DNA from: Ignavibacteriota bacterium
Lineage (GTDB): Bacteria; Bacteroidota; Ignavibacteria; UBA10030; UBA6906
Direction: 5' to 3'
Assembly: GCA_003152875.1 (NCBI GenBank)
Contig: PMBF01000085.1
Coordinates: 1-34,745 of the forward strand
DNA length: 34,745 nucleotides
Shown: positions 1 through 8,257 of the stretch, piece after piece
Layout: each line of letters starts with the position of its first letter
Numbering within the stretch: position 1 is the stretch's first letter
Position numbers and translations under genes: made by a program
Notes under the pieces: model-generated
The model's database searches: none
The model's input: the letters and a program-made list of their open reading frames with translations, nothing else
Told to the model about the DNA's origin: nothing

Positions 1-30
1 TAGCGCGTCTGCCAATTTCGCCATCCGGGC
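1..30 (-). tRNA. tRNA-Leu, 5' part only (cut by window edge)
   Basis: Read on the minus strand, this begins with acceptor strand GCCCGGA, then TG, then a D-arm of the form GGCGAAATTGGCAGACGC. That combination, including AATTGGCAGACGC, is characteristic of bacterial tRNA-Leu. Only the acceptor 5' strand and the D-arm are inside the window. The anticodon and variable arm lie to the left, so the isoacceptor cannot be read. Confidence 0.85.
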
Positions 31-724
31 ATGAAAATCAAGCTGTTTTTGACACCTCGGAAACTTAAGAAAACAAAGAGCTGCCGATCATAAGTAAGGA
101 TTTAGAGGGTTTTGTATTCAGTGTCAAAGAGCAGCAGATGCTTCTGAAATGACATGGTAAGGAAAACCCTCGAAAAAGTAAAGGGTGGTCTGCGGAGTCT
201 TGGGCCGGGAATACTTCTGACCATATTACTATTATAGAGGAGCCCACTTGTGAGACTGGACTCTGATTCAGCCGCAGGTGCATGCTGATCGAGCATCCAA
301 CCGGCGATTGCCGACCGGTTGCGACGCATCAAAACCCAGGAGGGAAAGGAGTTCGACGGGCACCGGGCGAACCGGCTTTGCCCAAGATTCCGTTGGTTGG
401 GATGAGCGCGGCTGCCGGAGACCACAACGGGCCATCACACACTCGCTTCACCAGTAACTCCTCCATCTTGGTGATCCTCCTTGATGTGCCACAATAAACA
501 TGGTCCAAGAATTAGTCGGCGTTGAGTTACAATAGTATCTTTGTTCGTCAAGAAGCTAAGACACAGGAAATGTCAAGAGGATTGTGCAAGAGGATTATGG
601 TGATTCTTACAGTTGGCGTTTATGAGATCAACGATGTTGTGCGGATCCTGTCTGCCCTCTCCGGGTTGCCGAAGGTGCCACCCGTGGCCATGGTTCGGCG
701 CTACACTTCACGGAACATCTGCAA
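31..724. other. Gene-free stretch between tRNA-Leu and the aminotransferase gene
   Basis: No convincing gene was found on either strand: the open frames are short, lack ribosome sites and match no family I recognise. Two small inverted repeats are visible. ATGCT/AGCAT surrounds position 288, and CAACCGG (298-304) faces CCGGTTG (315-321). The part near 300-420 has a coding-like composition but is broken by stops, so it could be the remnant of a lost gene. Confidence 0.4.
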
Positions 725-1939
725 TCACATGCGGTGCGACGCTGCCATGTCCGCCTTCAATGATTCAGCGATTATTTGAATTCCTCGTTCGATCTTGTCC
801 TCAGTGGTGTTGGAATACGCCAGTCTGAGATGACCATTGTCCTTTCCTTCAGGATCGAAGGTCCTGCCGATGACGAAGATAGCCCCTTTCTCGACGCTGG
901 CCTTGAGTACCCCAATGACATCGAGCTGCGGCGGCAGCTTTAGCCAGATGTAGAATCCGCCCCGCGGTTCGGTCCATGTGACCTCTTTCGGGAAATACTC
1001 CCGGATCGCCGCCACGGTGAGATCTTTGCGCTGTCTGTAGGTCTTCCGCAGCCGCTCGAGATAAGGGTAGATCTTGCCGCTCCTCAGGAATTCGTTTGCT
1101 AAAACCTGGGTGAAGTTCGGTGAACAGGCGTCCATGGACTGCTTGCACAGTTCAGCCTTTTGAAAAATCTCCGGCGGGACCAGCATCCAACCCAGCCGGA
1201 ATCCCGGGCCAAGGATCTTCGAGAATGTTCCCGTGTAACAGATGGTCAATTGTTCTTCGTAGAGAGCTTTCATCGGAACGACGATCTTGCGGGCTTCCTC
1301 ATCAAAATAGAGTTCCCCGTAGGCATCATCCTCTATGAGAAGCTGATTGTGCTTCGTTAGCACCTCAGCGACATCATACTTCCGCTGATTACTGTAGAGC
1401 GTTCCCGCAGGGTTGTGAAAGTTCGGTGTCAGATATACGAACTTCGGCGGCCTTTCGTGCAACTGTTTCAGGACGCCATCCAATGCGTTCACTTCAATTC
1501 CGTCGTCGTCCAGGTCGACTCCCCTGAGCTTTCCCTGATAGGAGTTGAATGCCGAAATGGCGCCGATAAAGCACGGATTTTCGGTGACAACCAGGTCCCC
1601 CGGGTCGATGAAGATCTTGCCAAGGATGTTTATGGCCTGAAGAGAACCCGTCGTGATCATCAAGCGGTTTCTTCCTGCCGGGAGTCCCCTGCTCTTCAGA
1701 TAATCCTGCAACGACTCAAGAAGAGGAGGATATCCTGTAGTGGGGCCGTACTGAAAGGCCGTCTGTTTGACGTCTCTCGACAGGGCAGCGTAGATGTCGT
1801 CTATTTCCTGGACCGGGAAAAGCTCGTTCCCGGGCATGCCTCCTGCGAACGAGATGATGTCAGGCCGGATCGCTAATCCCATCAGGTCACGAATTTCCGA
1901 TGTTCGAAGCGATGCGACGACAGTCGAAAATCGAATCAT
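725..1939 (-). CDS. Class I/II PLP-dependent aminotransferase (2-aminoadipate / aromatic type)
   Basis: This is a fold-type I aminotransferase of 404 residues that moves an amino group between an amino acid and a 2-oxo acid using pyridoxal phosphate. Visible landmarks are FAGGMPG near residue 31, the TPNFHNPAG motif near 171-179, the cofactor-binding IEDDAYGEL near 202-210, and the Schiff-base lysine K241 in TGTFSKILGPGFRLGW. The pattern fits the LysN/AadAT and MocR-like subgroup, which acts on 2-aminoadipate, branched or aromatic substrates. The start has an AGGGAG upstream, and the ACT-domain gene ends 11 bases before it. It is therefore the last gene of the paaK-ACT-aminotransferase operon. 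Context favours aromatic amino acids, but the exact substrate is inferred. Confidence 0.9.
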   Translation of the reverse strand: MIRFSTVVASLRTSEIRDLMGLAIRPDIISFAGGMPGNELFPVQEIDDIYAALSRDVKQTAFQYGPTTGYPPLLESLQDYLKSRGLPAGRNRLMITTGSLQAINILGKIFIDPGDLVVTENPCFIGAISAFNSYQGKLRGVDLDDDGIEVNALDGVLKQLHERPPKFVYLTPNFHNPAGTLYSNQRKYDVAEVLTKHNQLLIEDDAYGELYFDEEARKIVVPMKALYEEQLTICYTGTFSKILGPGFRLGWMLVPPEIFQKAELCKQSMDACSPNFTQVLANEFLRSGKIYPYLERLRKTYRQRKDLTVAAIREYFPKEVTWTEPRGGFYIWLKLPPQLDVIGVLKASVEKGAIFVIGRTFDPEGKDNGHLRLAYSNTTEDKIERGIQIIAESLKADMAASHRM

Positions 1940-1950
1940 TTCCCGACTCC

Positions 1951-2376
1951 CTAGATTTCGTAAATCTCGCTTGCCCTGACAAGCTCCATCGCGTGCTTCT
2001 GAAGAGCGGTAATCGTCTGCTGCATTGCCTCAGTGCGAATGATGACCGTCGCGCGGTCTCCCAAAGCAAATGCGTACATGTATTCGATACTGATTCGCTC
2101 GGCGGACAGGATTTTTAGTGCGCGGTGCAATCCCCCCGGCTCATGCGGCACAACCAGTCCGATCACCTCAGTGATGTGGACGGCGAAATTCTTCTCTTTC
2201 AGCACATTCTCAGCCGCCTCCGGCTTGCTGACGATGAGTCTGAGAACGCCGTAATCGGCCGTGTCGGCGATGCTGAATGCCGTGATGTTGATCCCTGCGT
2301 CTGAGAGGGCACCGGTTACCTCGGTCAAACGGCCGGATTCGTTCTCGAGAAAAATGGAAAGCTGCTTGATGATCAT
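1951..2376 (-). CDS. ACT domain protein (tandem ACT)
   Basis: This is a 141-residue protein made of two ACT domains, the small ligand-binding fold that senses amino acids. The first starts at IIKQLSIFLENESGRLTEV and has the usual loop with N, G and L. The second starts near residue 71 at VVPHEPGGLHRAL. I chose the ATG at 2376 because the ACT fold begins there and AGG stands five bases upstream. A TTG at 2418 would add an unstructured 14-residue tail. Stand-alone ACT proteins of this type recur next to phenylacetate-CoA ligase and indolepyruvate oxidoreductase genes, where they probably sense an aromatic amino acid. No oxidoreductase genes lie in this window. The ligand is inferred from context. 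Confidence 0.85.
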   Translation of the reverse strand: MIIKQLSIFLENESGRLTEVTGALSDAGINITAFSIADTADYGVLRLIVSKPEAAENVLKEKNFAVHITEVIGLVVPHEPGGLHRALKILSAERISIEYMYAFALGDRATVIIRTEAMQQTITALQKHAMELVRASEIYEI

Positions 2377-2428
2377 GGAAGCCTGGTGTTCAAGATTGTG
2401 GGGATTTGTGGGTGACAAACGTGAGAGG

Positions 2429-3730
2429 CTATGAGAGTTTTCGTTTGTCGATGACCCGTTTGGCTTTCCCTTCGCTTCTCTCGATGGACTTCGGTTCTAC
2501 AAGCTTCACCGTCGCGGTGAGACCAAGCGCGGATTCGATGTTCTGCCTGATCTTCCTCCTGAGGTCCTCCAGTTTCTTGATCTCATCGGAAAAGAACTGT
2601 CCGTCGACCTCGACTCGCACCTCCAGCTGATCAAGATTGTTGATACGGTCGACGATCAGCAGGTAGTGTGGCCGCGTCTCCCTCATCTCGAGAAGGACGG
2701 CCTCAATCTGCGATGGGAAGACGTTCACGCCGCGAATGATCAACATGTCGTCAGAACGACCCAGGCACTTCTGCATCCGCACGAGCCTACGGCCGCAAGC
2801 ACAGGTATCCGCATTCAGGACCGTGAGATCGCGAGTACGGTAGCGGAGCAACGGCAACGCTTCCTTGGTCAGACAGGTAAAGACCAGCTCGCCCATCTGG
2901 CCGTAGGGCAACACCTCTAGCGTCTCCGGATTGATAATCTCAGGAACGAAGTGATCCTCGAAGACATGGAGACCGCACTGATGCAGGCATTCGGAAGAGA
3001 CGCCTGGTCCGATGACCTCGCTCAACCCGTAGATATCGAGAGCTTTGATCTGCAGCTTTTCTTCAATTTCACGGCGCATCTCCTCGGTCCAGGGCTCCGC
3101 TCCGAGGACCCCTGTTTTCAGTTTGAATGACCCAACCGGCATGTTGGCCTCAGCCATGGCCTCCGCCAGGAACAGAGCATACGATGGCGTGCAGGCAAGG
3201 ATCGTTGAGCCGAAATCATGCATCAACTGAAGCTGGCGCTGGGTGTTCCCTCCGGACATGGGAATGACCGTTGCCCCGATCTTCTCCGCTCCATAGTGGA
3301 GACCGAGTCCCCCTGTGAAGAGACCATACCCGTAGGCAATGTGGAGGACATCATTCCTTCCTGCGCCAGCAGCAGAAAGCGTCCGGGCGACCACCTCGGC
3401 CCAGAGGCTGATATCCTTCCGGGTATAGCCGACAACCGTCGGCTTGCCCGTCGTCCCGCTCGATGCATGAAGCCGCACAACCTCCGACGCCGGAACTGCG
3501 AAGAGGCCGAAAGGATAGTTATCCCGGAGATCCTGCTTTGTGGTGAATGGGAGATCCTTCAGCTGATCAATATGCCTGATGTCGCCTGGTTCGAGGCCGA
3601 GCTGATGAAACTGGCGCCGGTAGAAAGGAACATTATAATAGAGGCGCTCCACCATGGCAGTCAGCCGTTCGCTCTGCAGGCGGATGAGCCTTTCCCGGTC
3701 CATACATTCGATGGTTTCGTTCCAGATCAT
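2429..3730 (-). CDS. paaK: Phenylacetate-CoA ligase family (aryl-acid:CoA ligase, AMP-forming)
   Basis: This is an adenylate-forming ligase of 433 residues that activates phenylacetate or a related aryl acid to its CoA thioester with ATP, in the cytoplasm. The N-terminal YYNVPFYRR motif (31-39), the P-loop SSGTTGKP (90-97), the IYGLSE motif and the C-terminal segment with a lysine-rich tail (RVIDKRKLS) are typical of PaaK. The length matches the family. Since the operon also holds an ACT protein and an aminotransferase but no phenylacetyl-CoA epoxidase genes, it more likely serves anaerobic interconversion of aromatic amino acids and aryl-acetyl-CoA than aerobic phenylacetate breakdown. The ribosome site before the ATG is weak. 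The promoter and leader hairpin are described separately. Confidence 0.92.
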   Translation of the reverse strand: MIWNETIECMDRERLIRLQSERLTAMVERLYYNVPFYRRQFHQLGLEPGDIRHIDQLKDLPFTTKQDLRDNYPFGLFAVPASEVVRLHASSGTTGKPTVVGYTRKDISLWAEVVARTLSAAGAGRNDVLHIAYGYGLFTGGLGLHYGAEKIGATVIPMSGGNTQRQLQLMHDFGSTILACTPSYALFLAEAMAEANMPVGSFKLKTGVLGAEPWTEEMRREIEEKLQIKALDIYGLSEVIGPGVSSECLHQCGLHVFEDHFVPEIINPETLEVLPYGQMGELVFTCLTKEALPLLRYRTRDLTVLNADTCACGRRLVRMQKCLGRSDDMLIIRGVNVFPSQIEAVLLEMRETRPHYLLIVDRINNLDQLEVRVEVDGQFFSDEIKKLEDLRRKIRQNIESALGLTATVKLVEPKSIERSEGKAKRVIDKRKLS

Positions 3731-3783
3731 AGGTTGCAGATTCCATTGAACAAGGAGTGTTCGAAGCTCGCCTTCAACAAGAA

Positions 3784-3810
3784 GCCTCTCCTGTCACAGA
3801 CAAGAGAGGC
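3784..3810 (-). promoter_or_regulatory. Strong hairpin in the paaK leader
   Basis: GCCTCTCCTGTC and GACAAGAGAGGC flank a three-base loop, giving a 12-pair stem with one G-T pair. It lies about 55 bases before the paaK start and downstream of the predicted promoter, so it would be in the mRNA. There is no run of T after it in the paaK direction. It could slow polymerase, protect the message, or be half of an attenuator. It matches no riboswitch class I know. Confidence 0.45.
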
Positions 3811-3863
3811 CATCACTCCGGCCAACTGCACATCTCTCCAGGAGACAGGCGGGTCCGCCTGGT

Positions 3864-3894
3864 CAATGTACCACGGGTCCCAGTGATTGTCAAG
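3864..3894 (-). promoter_or_regulatory. Putative promoter of the paaK operon
   Basis: On the minus strand, TTG (3893-3891) is followed by 20 bases and then TACATTG (3870-3864). This is the same layout as the other promoters proposed here. The leader before paaK would be about 130 bases. Confidence 0.55.
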
Positions 3895-4360
3895 GTACAA
3901 ACAGCGGACAGCCATCGCGGACAGCCATTGCAGACAAGCACCGCTCCCATGCTTTTCACTGTGGAGGTCTCATCCTGTCTTCCTCATGCAATACACCGAT
4001 GATGTCTCAGATAGTCGATGCTTCCATCAGTACCGACAGCATGACGTACTGCGTGTAGCACCTGATGAAAGCGAACTGCCCGAAGCTCCTCGCAGTTCGG
4101 GAGGTCCCTATCTTTCGCGATCCTTTGCCCAGCTCATCCTGGAACTGCCTTGTCGATGTTCGGACGGGAGAGATCGTGGCGGTTGAGCATCTCTTCATCT
4201 GTGATTAGCGTCACTCTTCCACGGGGCGGGAAGGGGATTTTGAGGGAAACCGAGAACTCGCCGCTGGACTGTGGCCGGTGTCACAGGTTTTTCCCGCCGG
4301 CTTGCTTAGCTTTCCAATAGAAGCTCTGACGCCGCTCTCTCAATCTTCAGTGGAGCTGAC
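3895..4360. other. Gene-free stretch upstream of the small exported peptide gene
   Basis: No gene is recognised. Two overlapping stems are visible: GAACTGC (4073-4079) with GCAGTTC (4092-4098), and CCCGAA (4079-4084) with TTCGGG (4096-4101). They cannot form together. GGCGGGAA (4225-4232) faces TTCCCGCC (4291-4298) across 58 bases. A weak TAGCTTTC element near 4306 could be the -10 of the small gene at 4361. Confidence 0.35.
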
Positions 4361-4510
4361 ATGCAATTCTGGAAATTCGCAACCATACTGGCCCTGGCCT
4401 CGATCCCTTTACTTCTCCTGAATACTGCTCACGCTGACAGAAAAGTAGGTGTGCGCCCCATAGTAGGAGATGACGACAACATCTTCGAGCGCGAACTTAC
4501 CACAAACTGA
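4361..4510 (+). CDS. Small exported peptide, 49 residues, unknown function
   Basis: An ATG with GGAG five bases upstream opens a 50-codon frame. Residues 1-25 look like a Sec signal peptide: MQFWK, a hydrophobic core with LALASIPLLLL, then NTAHA as an AxA cleavage site. The mature part would be only 24 residues, charged, with an acidic GDDDN and an FERE segment. Nothing in it is recognised. A strong hairpin follows about 50 bases after the stop. The signal-peptide pattern, ribosome site and downstream terminator support a real gene, but the short length leaves doubt. Confidence 0.5.
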   Translation: MQFWKFATILALASIPLLLLNTAHADRKVGVRPIVGDDDNIFERELTTN

Positions 4511-4562
4511 CGCGCCAACAGCCCTGGGCTGGGGGGCTCAGGGAACATGGTGCCGTAAAGGC

Positions 4563-4602
4563 AAAGGCATGATGCAAACCGGGGGGTTTGTACCATGCCT
4601 TT
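4563..4602. terminator. Convergent hairpin terminator
   Basis: AAAGGCATG (4563-4571) pairs with CATGCCTTT (4594-4602), and inside it CAAACC (4575-4580) pairs with GGTTTG (4585-4590) around a GGGG loop. Only one position between the two stems mismatches. A TTTT (4607-4610) follows on the plus strand. It stands between the exported peptide gene and the 3' end of the penicillin-binding protein gene, so it can serve both directions. Confidence 0.75.
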
Positions 4603-4623
4603 TGCGTTTTGCTGATCCGGGAA

Positions 4624-6876
4624 TCAGAAGCTGATTGTTCCGCCCGCCTCTTCACCCTCTTTCCACCTGGACGTCGTGTGCTTGTCGCACTTCGGCGGCA
4701 GGTTCTTCTCCGTGAAGTACTCGATCGTCATGTCCGGACAAAACGGCGTCGCCAGTTTCTTCGTTTCCCTGCAGATTTTCTCCTCCAAGACCTTGGGGGG
4801 TTTGTCGAAATACTGCAGGATCATCCCGATCGACTTGTCTTCGTAGACATACTTCATAAATCTCCCCCAGATCGGCGCCGCGGCCCGGCCCCCCTGTCCA
4901 TCCCATGTGCGGAAATGGACGCTCTTGTTGTCAAAACCCACCCAGACACCGGCAACGATCTGGGGCGTGTAGCCTATAAACCAGGCATCGGCGAATTCCG
5001 TTGTCGTCCCGGTCTTGCCTGCTGCCGGGAGCTGAAAATAGTCGCGCACATGCGCACCCGTCCCACCGTTCACCACACCTTCCAGCATGGAGGTCATGAT
5101 GAAGGAGGTCTCGTCGCTGAGCACCTCACGCTGGGAGGGGGTACTCTCTTCGAGCACGGTTCCGTTCTTGTCCTCTATCTTCATGATGGAGACCGGCTCC
5201 ACACGAACGCCGTGGTTGGCGAGCACGCCGAACGCACTGGTGATCTCGAGCGGTGTGACCTCTCCTGTGCCCAGGGCAAGTGACTCAAAGGGAGGAAGGG
5301 GAGAAGAGATCCCCATCCGTTTCGCATACTCGATCACCTGATTGACGGGTGCAATCTGATCGATGGCCCTGATCGCCACCAGGTTGATGGACATCCTCAC
5401 TGCTTCGCGGATCGTGGTCATTCCCCCGTATTCACCGTCAGAATTCGATGGCGTCCACCGGGTCCCGTCGGGATTGATGATCGTGAACGGCTGGTTCAAC
5501 AACTCATACGCCGGTGAGTATCCGTTATCGATGGCCACCGTGTAGACAAACGGCTTGAAGGCGCTCCCCGGCTGGCGGCGGATCTGGGTCACGTGGTTCA
5601 ACCCGTACTTGAAATTGCGGAAATTCTGTCCGCCGACCATCGCCAGAATGCCTCCGGTCTTGGGATCGAGGGCGACGAACCCCACTTCGATCGTCCTGGC
5701 CACCTCCTTGATCGAGTCGATCCATGTGGAATTGTGGCGCAACGCGGCAAAGATGCTGTCGCGCTGGAAAGCCGAAGCCGCTTTGCGGTATTGCGGCGAC
5801 GTGATGATGGCCTGCTCGACGACTCTTCCGAGCACGTCACGTTGCTTCGACCAGTCCCATTGCTTGTCGAACAAACCCTGGTAAATCGCAAGATGCTCCT
5901 CAACGGCCCTGTTTGCGGCACGCTGCATCCTGCTGTCGAGCGTCGTGTAGACCGATAATCCATCCCTGTAGAGATCGAAACCTTCCTTTTCCGCTTTCTG
6001 GGTCAACCGCTGGCGGATGTACTCCACAAAATGCGGCGCGATGCCGGTGGACGACATCTCCTGGGCTGAGCGAAGCTGGATCGGCTCGCCGCGTGCTTCC
6101 TTCAATTCCTTCTCTGTGATGGCATCATATTTCACCATCTGACTCAGCACAAGATTGCGCCGGCCGAGGGCCCGCTCCGGATGGTTGATGGGATCGTAGT
6201 AGCCGGGTCCCTTGAGCAGCGCGATCAGCGTAGCGGTCTCAGCCAGGGTCAGATCCGCCGGCTGTTTTCCAAAATAGACCTGGGAGGCGGCCTGGACTCC
6301 GTACGCCCCACGGCCGAAATAGACGACGTTCAGATAGAATTCCAGAATCTCATTCTTGGTGAATGACCGCTCGAGCTGCACCGATGTGATGAACTCGCGG
6401 ATCTTGCGGGTCATGGTGTCGAAGACCGTATGGTCCTCGTGACCCAGGTAGAGGTTGCGGGCCAATTGCATAGTGATGGTGCTCGCGCCTTCCTTCGACC
6501 GGAAGATGAGATTTTTCACCATTGCCTTCATGAAACGGATAACATCCACTCCCCAATGACCGTAGAAATCCTTGTCTTCCGTGGCGATCAAAGCATCAAC
6601 CACGGGTTTCGGGATCTCCTTCAGCGAGAGGTGCGAGCGGTTCTTGATGTAAAACATGTCGAGCACTTCACCATCCACGGAATAGACCTTGGTGGCCAGC
6701 TCGGCTTTCGGGTTTTCGATGCGCTCCAGCGAGGGAAGGGCTGAGAAGAGGTAGACCGTAAACGCCGAACAGATCGCCAGCAGCACGCCGGCGACGATGG
6801 TCCACCGTCCCTGGTTACTCTGGAAGAACCTCTTCAGCCGTGCCGGTACTCCCGTGTCGCTCTCCCGTGGTTGCAT
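4624..6876 (-). CDS. Class A penicillin-binding protein (PBP1A type)
   Basis: This is a bifunctional peptidoglycan synthase of 750 residues that polymerises lipid II and cross-links the strands in the periplasm. It has a short cytoplasmic tail and one membrane segment near 26-47. A GT51 glycosyltransferase domain follows, with catalytic E100 in ATEDKDFYGHWG and the GASTITMQLARNL motif. A linker and then the transpeptidase domain come next: active-site S438 in SAFK, an SIN motif near 490-500, and KTGT at 621-624. The C-terminal tail carries four cysteines, two around 700. A CAGGAG lies eight bases before the ATG. The lpxH stop is three bases upstream, so the two are translated from one message. 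Length and motifs are complete. Confidence 0.95.
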   Translation of the reverse strand: MQPRESDTGVPARLKRFFQSNQGRWTIVAGVLLAICSAFTVYLFSALPSLERIENPKAELATKVYSVDGEVLDMFYIKNRSHLSLKEIPKPVVDALIATEDKDFYGHWGVDVIRFMKAMVKNLIFRSKEGASTITMQLARNLYLGHEDHTVFDTMTRKIREFITSVQLERSFTKNEILEFYLNVVYFGRGAYGVQAASQVYFGKQPADLTLAETATLIALLKGPGYYDPINHPERALGRRNLVLSQMVKYDAITEKELKEARGEPIQLRSAQEMSSTGIAPHFVEYIRQRLTQKAEKEGFDLYRDGLSVYTTLDSRMQRAANRAVEEHLAIYQGLFDKQWDWSKQRDVLGRVVEQAIITSPQYRKAASAFQRDSIFAALRHNSTWIDSIKEVARTIEVGFVALDPKTGGILAMVGGQNFRNFKYGLNHVTQIRRQPGSAFKPFVYTVAIDNGYSPAYELLNQPFTIINPDGTRWTPSNSDGEYGGMTTIREAVRMSINLVAIRAIDQIAPVNQVIEYAKRMGISSPLPPFESLALGTGEVTPLEITSAFGVLANHGVRVEPVSIMKIEDKNGTVLEESTPSQREVLSDETSFIMTSMLEGVVNGGTGAHVRDYFQLPAAGKTGTTTEFADAWFIGYTPQIVAGVWVGFDNKSVHFRTWDGQGGRAAAPIWGRFMKYVYEDKSIGMILQYFDKPPKVLEEKICRETKKLATPFCPDMTIEYFTEKNLPPKCDKHTTSRWKEGEEAGGTISF

Positions 6877-6879
6877 TTG

Positions 6880-7611
6880 CTACTCCTGCTTGCCGTTCCA
6901 TGTGTTCAATGACATGCTGCCGTCCGCGAACCTTCCGTAGGTCGCATGATTGATCCAGTCGCCCAGGTTGACGTACGTGCCCCGATCGAGCTGGATCAAC
7001 CGAGGCTCGTGCCGGTGTCCCATGACCACGACGTCCACCCCCCGTGCAATGGCCTCGCGAGCGTGAGCGAGCATCCCTGCGTCTTCGCCAAAATCCTTCT
7101 GGGAGGTGTAGGCGCGGCTCGTGCGGGACGAACCACGGGCGATGCGCACGCCCCAGTCGGGATGCAGCCAGCGATAGGCCCGGAAGCTCAACCTGCTGCG
7201 GAGCACGGGTTTGATGAGCTTGTATCCGAGATCATGTGTCGCCAGGCCGTCGCCGTGATGAAGGTAGAACCGCTTGCCGTCCAGAATCGTTTCGTACGGC
7301 TTCGCGTGAACCTCCATGCCCAGTTCCTTCTCGAAGTAATCATCCACCCAGTAGTCGTGGTTTCCCAGGAGATAATCGACGCGGATCCCTCGATCGGTGA
7401 ACTGCTGCAGGGCCGCCAGAGTCCGGTGGAATCCTTTCGGGATTACTGTCCGGTATTCGAACCAGAAATCAAACAGGTCCCCCACGACAAAAAGACGATC
7501 CGTCGACGGCAGGATCTCCGTCAGAAACGCAAGGAGTCTGTCCTCCTTGCGCTTCTCCACTTCACGGGCTCCTAGTCCCAGATGCACATCGGATATGAAA
7601 TAACTGGTCAT
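6880..7611 (-). CDS. lpxH: UDP-2,3-diacylglucosamine diphosphatase LpxH-like
   Basis: This is a calcineurin-like metallophosphoesterase of 243 residues expected to cleave UDP-2,3-diacylglucosamine to lipid X in lipid A synthesis at the inner membrane face. The dinuclear metal motifs are all present near the expected places: SDVHLG at 7-12, GDLFDFW, LLGNHDYW and GHRHEP, plus HHGDG. I start at the ATG at 7611 because the fold begins directly at MTSYFISDVHLG. A GTG at 7662 would overlap the stop of the preceding gene and add 17 residues. Neither start has a good ribosome site. The gene is coupled to the penicillin-binding protein downstream, so the operon joins two envelope steps. LpxH-like proteins of this group can have other substrates. 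Confidence 0.82.
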   Translation of the reverse strand: MTSYFISDVHLGLGAREVEKRKEDRLLAFLTEILPSTDRLFVVGDLFDFWFEYRTVIPKGFHRTLAALQQFTDRGIRVDYLLGNHDYWVDDYFEKELGMEVHAKPYETILDGKRFYLHHGDGLATHDLGYKLIKPVLRSRLSFRAYRWLHPDWGVRIARGSSRTSRAYTSQKDFGEDAGMLAHAREAIARGVDVVVMGHRHEPRLIQLDRGTYVNLGDWINHATYGRFADGSMSLNTWNGKQE

Positions 7612-7654
7612 GGACCGTTCATCGAGTTTATTCCCCCACCTTGATTGAGGGACC

Positions 7655-8122
7655 TTAACCACCCTGCACCGGCGGCGAAGGGCTCCTGGCGGAAACCTCC
7701 AACTTCAGTGCCTGCACCTGTTTGCGGCACCATCCCTTCGACCCCGAGCAATAGAAGTACGTCACCTTTGCCTGTACGGGATATGTACCGGGTGGAATCC
7801 CACGCGAAAGGACAACCGGTTGACGCAGCGGATGGGATGTCCTGATGTAACCGCTCCGGCGGTCGACCTCGACACGGAGGCCTCCCGCCTTCCGCAAGAC
7901 GGACAAGGAGTCCAAATCGATATTCACCACGGGGTCAGCGATGAGATGAAAGTCGTCGGCCGGTGCGAATTTCAGCAGTATCTCTGTGCTGTCGCCGGGA
8001 TTGAGTGAGGAGGATACCAACGTTGCCTGGAGCCGGATATATGATTCTTCGGATGGTTCCTGAGCTGAGGCTGAGAAAACAGCCAGGACAAGAATGAGAA
8101 TAATCGGTGCAAACCGTCGCAT
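7655..8122 (-). CDS. Exported DsbD N-terminal (alpha) domain-like protein
   Basis: This is a 155-residue protein with a signal peptide (MRRFAPIILILVLAVFSASA, then Q). The rest is one beta-rich domain resembling the periplasmic N-terminal domain of DsbD. The pattern YFYCSGSKGWC corresponds to the redox cysteine pair of DsbD-alpha. The preceding segments (LKFAPADDFHLIADP, GTYPVQAKVTY) fit the immunoglobulin-like fold. The membrane and thioredoxin parts of DsbD are absent, so its electron donor must be elsewhere. It could also be a redox-inactive adhesin-like relative. I chose the ATG at 8122 because the signal peptide starts there. The frame extends upstream to 8200 without a signal. Confidence 0.65.
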   Translation of the reverse strand: MRRFAPIILILVLAVFSASAQEPSEESYIRLQATLVSSSLNPGDSTEILLKFAPADDFHLIADPVVNIDLDSLSVLRKAGGLRVEVDRRSGYIRTSHPLRQPVVLSRGIPPGTYPVQAKVTYFYCSGSKGWCRKQVQALKLEVSARSPSPPVQGG

Positions 8123-8257
8123 GCACACAATGTAGGGAAAAAAGGACAGAACAGGAAGAGCATGACGAACAGGCTCCGGGTAAAAATCAGTTCGGGACAA
8201 CAGAGAATACCGGCGGGAAGGAGAGGTAAGCCGGACCGGCTCTCTCCGGGGGAGACT

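Noticed and set aside
3731-3835. A possible tRNA-Ser-like fold in the paaK leader (GGAGAGATG start and a TTCGAAC loop on the minus strand)
   Set aside because: The 3' acceptor strand does not match the start, and the anticodon arm is replaced by a 12-pair stem.
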